Origin: an uncultured Anaerolineaceae bacterium
GTDB lineage: Bacteria; Chloroflexota; Anaerolineae; Anaerolineales; Anaerolineaceae
Length of the DNA stretch: 64,000 nucleotides
NCBI GenBank assembly: GCA_938020565.1
Contig: CALIHP010000024.1
Location: 1 to 64,000 of the forward strand
Reading direction: 5' to 3'
The position numbers and the translations under genes were made by a program. Below, piece by piece: positions 60,900 to 64,000 of the stretch. Within the stretch, counting starts at the first letter, position 1. Each line of letters opens with the position of its first letter. Below the pieces are notes generated by a model, which did no database searches, had not been told where the DNA came from, and was given only the letters and a program-made list of their open reading frames with translations.

Positions 60900-60929
60900 T
60901 TGCAGAATTTGCGTATTCTCACGTATAAT
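60900..60929 (+). promoter_or_regulatory. Promoter of the orphan sugar-type ABC ATPase
   Basis: -35 TTGCAG (60900-60905), 18-bp spacer and a perfect -10 TATAAT (60924-60929), about 30 nt before the ATG at 60967, with GTGAGG as ribosome-binding site. Confidence 0.65.
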
Positions 60930-60966
60930 AAAGGCACGATATTCATTCAGAAAGTGAGGTTTTTGT

Positions 60967-62079
60967 ATGGCGAGTGTAACTTATAATCACGTGTGGAAAC
61001 GATATGGTGAAGTTGAAGTCCTGAAGGACGTCCAGCTCGAAATCAAGGATAAGGAATTTCTTGTTCTGGTTGGTCCGTCCGGCTGCGGTAAGTCAACGGC
61101 GCTGCGTTGCCTGGCCGGTTTGGAAGAAATCAGCGAAGGCGAGATCCTGATTGGCGACCGCGTCGTCAACGACGTTTCTCCGAAAGACCGCGATATCGCG
61201 ATGGTTTTCCAGTCTTACGCGCTCTATCCGCATATGACCGTTTTCGACAACATGGCCTTTGGCCTGAAGCTTCGCAAGATGCCGAAAGCCGATATCGAGA
61301 AACGTGTCAATGAAGCCGCCGCGTCCCTGGGACTCGAACGACTCCTTCATCGTAAACCGCGTGAGTTATCGGGTGGTCAGCGCCAACGTGTAGCTTTAGG
61401 GCGCGCGATCGTTCGAAATCCTCAGGTCTTCCTTTTGGACGAGCCGCTTTCGAACCTTGACGCGAAACTCCGCGTCCAGACGCGCTCCGAAATCAGCAAG
61501 CTCCACCAGCGGCTTCAGACCACATTCATCTACGTTACCCATGACCAGGTTGAAGCTATGACGATGGCGGATCGTATCGCCGTCATGTACAAAGGAATTG
61601 TCCAGCAGCTTGACACGCCGCAGAACCTTTACAATACGCCGAAGAACTTATTCGTCGCCGGATTTATCGGTTCTCCGTCCATGAACTTCTTCAACGCAAA
61701 AATCCGCACGGAAGGCGGCAACGTTTTTGTCGACCATCCGGCTTTCTCGGTCCAGATTCCGGACGCGCGCAAGGAAGTTTATAAGGGAATGAACGGAAAG
61801 GACGTTGTCTTCGGCGTTCGGCCTGAGAATATCCATAACCCTGAATTCGCCCCGCCGGGAATTACGAAAGCCCCGATCAGCGCGAAGGTCGACGTTACGG
61901 AATTGATGGGGAATGAAATCTTTGTGTACTGTATTGCCGGAAATACGCAGTTTGTCGCTCGCGTCGATCCGCGCAGCAGCTACACCGTCGGACAGACGAT
62001 CGATCTGGTCTTTGATATGACCAATTTCCATATTTTCGATCTCGCTTCCGACGCGGAGAATCCAATCGCGGTTCGCTGA
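60967..62079 (+). CDS. Orphan sugar-type ABC ATPase (MsmK/UgpC/MalK group)
   Basis: 370 residues. Walker A is GPSGCGKSTALRCLAGL (about 38-54), Q-loop MVFQSYALYPHMTVFDNM, signature LSGGQRQRVALGRAIVRNP, Walker B VFLLDEPLSNLD, switch VTHDQVEAMTMADRI. The C-terminal regulatory OB-like domain (about 240-370) has FGVRPENIHN. No permease or binding protein is adjacent, so it probably powers several sugar importers encoded elsewhere, as MsmK does in some bacteria. It has its own promoter and terminator. Confidence 0.93.
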   Translation: MASVTYNHVWKRYGEVEVLKDVQLEIKDKEFLVLVGPSGCGKSTALRCLAGLEEISEGEILIGDRVVNDVSPKDRDIAMVFQSYALYPHMTVFDNMAFGLKLRKMPKADIEKRVNEAAASLGLERLLHRKPRELSGGQRQRVALGRAIVRNPQVFLLDEPLSNLDAKLRVQTRSEISKLHQRLQTTFIYVTHDQVEAMTMADRIAVMYKGIVQQLDTPQNLYNTPKNLFVAGFIGSPSMNFFNAKIRTEGGNVFVDHPAFSVQIPDARKEVYKGMNGKDVVFGVRPENIHNPEFAPPGITKAPISAKVDVTELMGNEIFVYCIAGNTQFVARVDPRSSYTVGQTIDLVFDMTNFHIFDLASDAENPIAVR

Positions 62080-62117
62080 GGAATTTCCGAAACCGATTCA
62101 ACGTAGAATTTATTCAG

Positions 62118-62147
62118 GACGCCGGAGTTTTTCGGCGTCTTTTTTTT
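62118..62147 (+). terminator. Rho-independent terminator after the orphan ATPase
   Basis: GACGCCG (62118-62124) pairs with CGGCGTC (62133-62139), then eight T residues (62140-62147). Confidence 0.92.
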
Positions 62148-62304
62148 GTATGCCGGCGGGGCGAAGAAATCCAGATTCGGGGCGTTCTCCCGAAGCCCGT
62201 CGCTTTTTTCGTTTCGGCTTCAAGGATGGCGCCTGAAACGGGGCTGGCGGCGATTTTCAAAAAATCCGACGCTGGAAGCTTTCCTGATCTGGAAGCGGTC
62301 AGGT

Positions 62305-62310
62305 TATAAT
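62305..62310 (+). promoter_or_regulatory. TATAAT box upstream of the oxidoreductase operon
   Basis: A perfect TATAAT, 50 nt before the ATG at 62361, with no clear -35. The rest of 62148-62304 shows no gene. Confidence 0.4.
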
Positions 62311-62360
62311 CATTTTAAGCGCGCGGTAACTGGAATTTGAAAAGGGAGCCGATCGGACAA

Positions 62361-63065
62361 ATGGATAAGCGGATCATGATCGCAGGCGGTCACTACGGGA
62401 GCGGAAAAACTGAGTTCTGCCTGAACCTGGCGATCGAGCTGCGGAAGAAGAACGCGAAGGTCGCGGTCATCGACCTTGATATTGCCAATCCATATTTCCG
62501 GAGCCGTGAAAAAATCGACGCTTTTAAAGCGCTGGGAATCCAGATTTTCGGAAATTTTTTCAGTGAAGAAGTTACGCTTGAAATACCGGCGTTGAATTCG
62601 AACGTCCGAGCTCCGCTTGAAGACAGCGAGACGGCCGCGATTGTGGATTTGGGCGGCGATCCGGACGGCGCGAAAGTTATCGTGCAATTTCTCAGCGCAT
62701 TTACGGCTCACGATTTTGAGTTTCTCTGTGTCGTGAATCCGAACCGGCCTGAAACGGGAACGGTTGAAAAAGCGATCCTGATGATGAACCGGATCGAAGC
62801 CTGGACGACGCTGAAAATTAGCGGACTGGTCAATAACGCTCATTTTCTGAAGGAAACGACCCCGAATGACTGTATAGAAGGGGCTTTTTTTTGTTCCGAG
62901 ATCGCCGCGCGGACGGGGATTCCGCTGCGGTTTAATTGCTGTCCGGAACGGATCCTTCCGGCGTTCCGCGCTTCGCTTTCGGGCGGCGCCTTTGAAAAAG
63001 TTCCGATCCTTCCGATTCGGGAAATTATGCGGGCGTCCTGGCTGGATCAGCGCTTATCTGAATGA
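62361..63065 (+). CDS. P-loop ATPase (CooC/MinD-like) in a 2-oxoacid:ferredoxin oxidoreductase operon
   Basis: 234 residues from ATG 62361, with AAAAGGGAG upstream. The deviant Walker A is GGHYGSGKTEFC (about 9-20), followed by VAVIDLDIANPYFRSREKI, the switch I region of MinD/CooC-type ATPases. Walker B-like AAIVDLGGDPDGA follows. Such ATPases often neighbour oxidoreductases of this type; a role in cofactor loading or assembly is inferred only. Confidence 0.85.
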   Translation: MDKRIMIAGGHYGSGKTEFCLNLAIELRKKNAKVAVIDLDIANPYFRSREKIDAFKALGIQIFGNFFSEEVTLEIPALNSNVRAPLEDSETAAIVDLGGDPDGAKVIVQFLSAFTAHDFEFLCVVNPNRPETGTVEKAILMMNRIEAWTTLKISGLVNNAHFLKETTPNDCIEGAFFCSEIAARTGIPLRFNCCPERILPAFRASLSGGAFEKVPILPIREIMRASWLDQRLSE

Positions 63066-63083
63066 TTAGAAAAGGGAGTTGCT

Positions 63084-63308
63084 ATGGGGAAATATTTAGT
63101 CAAGTTTGATAAGGATCGGTGCAAGAGCTGCGACCTGTGCGTTTCGGTCTGCCCGAAGAAGATCCTGCGAATCGATCCGGACCAGATGAATCTGAAGGGA
63201 TTTCATCCGGCGGATATCTTCGATCAGGACGCCTGCATAGGCTGCGCGCAGTGCGCGATAATCTGCCCTGATTCGGTAATCAGCGTCTATCGAACCGACG
63301 TCGATTAG
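63084..63308 (+). CDS. 2[4Fe-4S] ferredoxin, oxidoreductase delta subunit
   Basis: 74 residues with two cluster motifs, C-K-S-C-D-L-C-V-S-V-C-P near the start and C-I-G-C-A-Q-C-A-I-I-C-P near the end, each feeding a [4Fe-4S] cluster. It starts 18 bp after the ATPase gene and is followed 14 bp later by the alpha subunit. This order fits the delta/gamma ferredoxin of a 2-oxoglutarate or branched-chain 2-oxoacid:ferredoxin oxidoreductase. Confidence 0.93.
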   Translation: MGKYLVKFDKDRCKSCDLCVSVCPKKILRIDPDQMNLKGFHPADIFDQDACIGCAQCAIICPDSVISVYRTDVD

Positions 63309-63322
63309 AAGGAGGCTGTGAA

Positions 63323-64000
63323 ATGGGACAGAAAGTATTGATGAAAGGCAACGAAGCTTTCGGAGAGGCCGCGATCCGGGCTGGCTGCCGCTTTTACGTT
63401 GGCTATCCGATTACGCCTCAGAACGAGTTGGTCGAATACATGTCCAGGGAGCTCCCGAAGTACGGCGGGACGTTTATCCAATCCGAAAGCGAATTGGCGA
63501 CGGTCAATATCGCTTATGGAATCGGCGTCGCCGGCGGAGACGTTTTTATCTCGTCCGCGTCGCCGGGAATCGCGCTGATGCAGGAGGGGTTCAGCTTTGC
63601 CTGCATGGCCGAGGTTCCGATGGTCGCGATCAACGTGTCCCGAACCGGGCCGGGAATCGGCGGGATCCAGCCGGCTCAATCGGATTATTATCAGATGACG
63701 CGCGGCGGCGGAAACGGCGATTACCATATTCCGGTGTTTACGCCCGCTACGATGCAGGAAGCGATCGATTGTATTTATAAAAGTTTCGCAATCGCGAATC
63801 AATACCGCAACCCGGTTTTTATTATGGCTGACGGCATGATGGGCCAGATGATGGAGCCTGTTGTCCTTCCGGAACCGCGCGCTCCACAGGCGCTGGAAAA
63901 GATTGCCAGCGAAAAGCCCTGGGCGCTGGTCGGACGAAACGGAAAGCCGGAGCGGAACCTGATCCGCGCGTACGCGCCGACGCCGGCTCGGCTTGAAAAG
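63323..64000 (+). CDS. 2-oxoacid:ferredoxin oxidoreductase alpha subunit (VorB/KorA type), 5' part
   Basis: 226 codons to the window's end, still open. It opens VLMKGNEAFGEAAIRAGCRF, then YVGYPITPQNELVEYMSREL, a thiamine-enzyme alpha pattern; ASPGIALMQEGFSFACMAEVP and SRTGPGIGGIQPAQSDYYQM follow. This is the pyrimidine-binding half of the enzyme that makes or uses acyl-CoA from 2-oxoacids with ferredoxin. The sequence cannot say whether 2-oxoglutarate or 2-oxoisovalerate is the substrate. RBS AAGGAGG. Confidence 0.92.
   Translation, partial: MGQKVLMKGNEAFGEAAIRAGCRFYVGYPITPQNELVEYMSRELPKYGGTFIQSESELATVNIAYGIGVAGGDVFISSASPGIALMQEGFSFACMAEVPMVAINVSRTGPGIGGIQPAQSDYYQMTRGGGNGDYHIPVFTPATMQEAIDCIYKSFAIANQYRNPVFIMADGMMGQMMEPVVLPEPRAPQALEKIASEKPWALVGRNGKPERNLIRAYAPTPARLEK

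Overview
The window looks like chromosomal DNA of an anaerobic member of the Chloroflexota, most likely class Anaerolineae. This is inferred from gene content: an alternative-mevalonate gene pair (mevalonate kinase and isopentenyl phosphate kinase), a topoisomerase I with an extra N-terminal zinc motif, a bifunctional-nuclease-family gene next to dnaB, a 2-oxoacid:ferredoxin oxidoreductase operon, many ABC importers, and no outer-membrane genes. The DNA is moderately GC-rich and densely coding. No rRNA, tRNA, CRISPR array or intact insertion sequence was seen.

Layout. 1-2.8 kb: gyrB (partial) and two membrane proteins. 2.8-8.4 kb: plsY, a LarC1-only nickel-cofactor protein with a His-rich tandem repeat, then a FecBCD-type metal or metallophore importer with a methyltransferase, behind a good promoter and a palindromic operator. 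8.4-16.4 kb: a leftward oligopeptide ABC operon with an unusually large binding protein and an OppC carrying a large repetitive insertion. 16.6-20.8 kb: a tRNA-thiolation pair (cysteine desulfurase, mnmA), a cold-shock protein and trmFO. 21.0-28.5 kb: a compact five-gene operon of sigma-54 (with a zinc-binding insert), a soluble sensor kinase, an NtrC-type activator with no DNA-binding domain, a small membrane protein and a TPR protein with a gingipain/caspase-like cysteine-peptidase domain. This is the strongest candidate for an undescribed system. 28.5-29.9 kb: a small accessory island (AlkD-like protein, GNAT) beside a 28-bp perfect palindrome.

30.1-34.2 kb: a replication-restart cluster (bifunctional nuclease, DnaB, DnaD-like protein, and a helicase loader with two tandem AAA+ domains). 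34.3-41.5 kb: an MBL-fold protein, an AT-rich gene-poor stretch, two paralogous secreted proteins, a cobalamin riboswitch with terminator driving a BtuFCD-type importer, and a HAD phosphatase. 41.5-52.5 kb: a C-terminal processing protease, ffh-rpsP-khpA-rimM (without trmD), dprA, mannose-1-phosphate guanylyltransferase, topA and an unknown membrane-anchored protein. 52.6-56.9 kb (leftward): a ubiA-type prenyltransferase, mevalonate kinase, isopentenyl phosphate kinase, dgt and greA. 57-62 kb: tlyA, a TrpR/YerC-like regulator, a polar amino-acid ABC importer, a probable 6S RNA and an orphan MsmK/UgpC-type ATPase. 62.3 kb to the end: a P-loop ATPase, a ferredoxin and the start of a 2-oxoacid:ferredoxin oxidoreductase alpha subunit.

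Two regulatory patterns recur. Several genes have a TATAAT-like box only 6-7 nt before the start codon, predicting leaderless mRNAs. Both SBP-first ABC operons carry a strong stem-loop without a U-tract between the binding-protein gene and the permease gene. All functional statements come from reading the translations; no database search was run.
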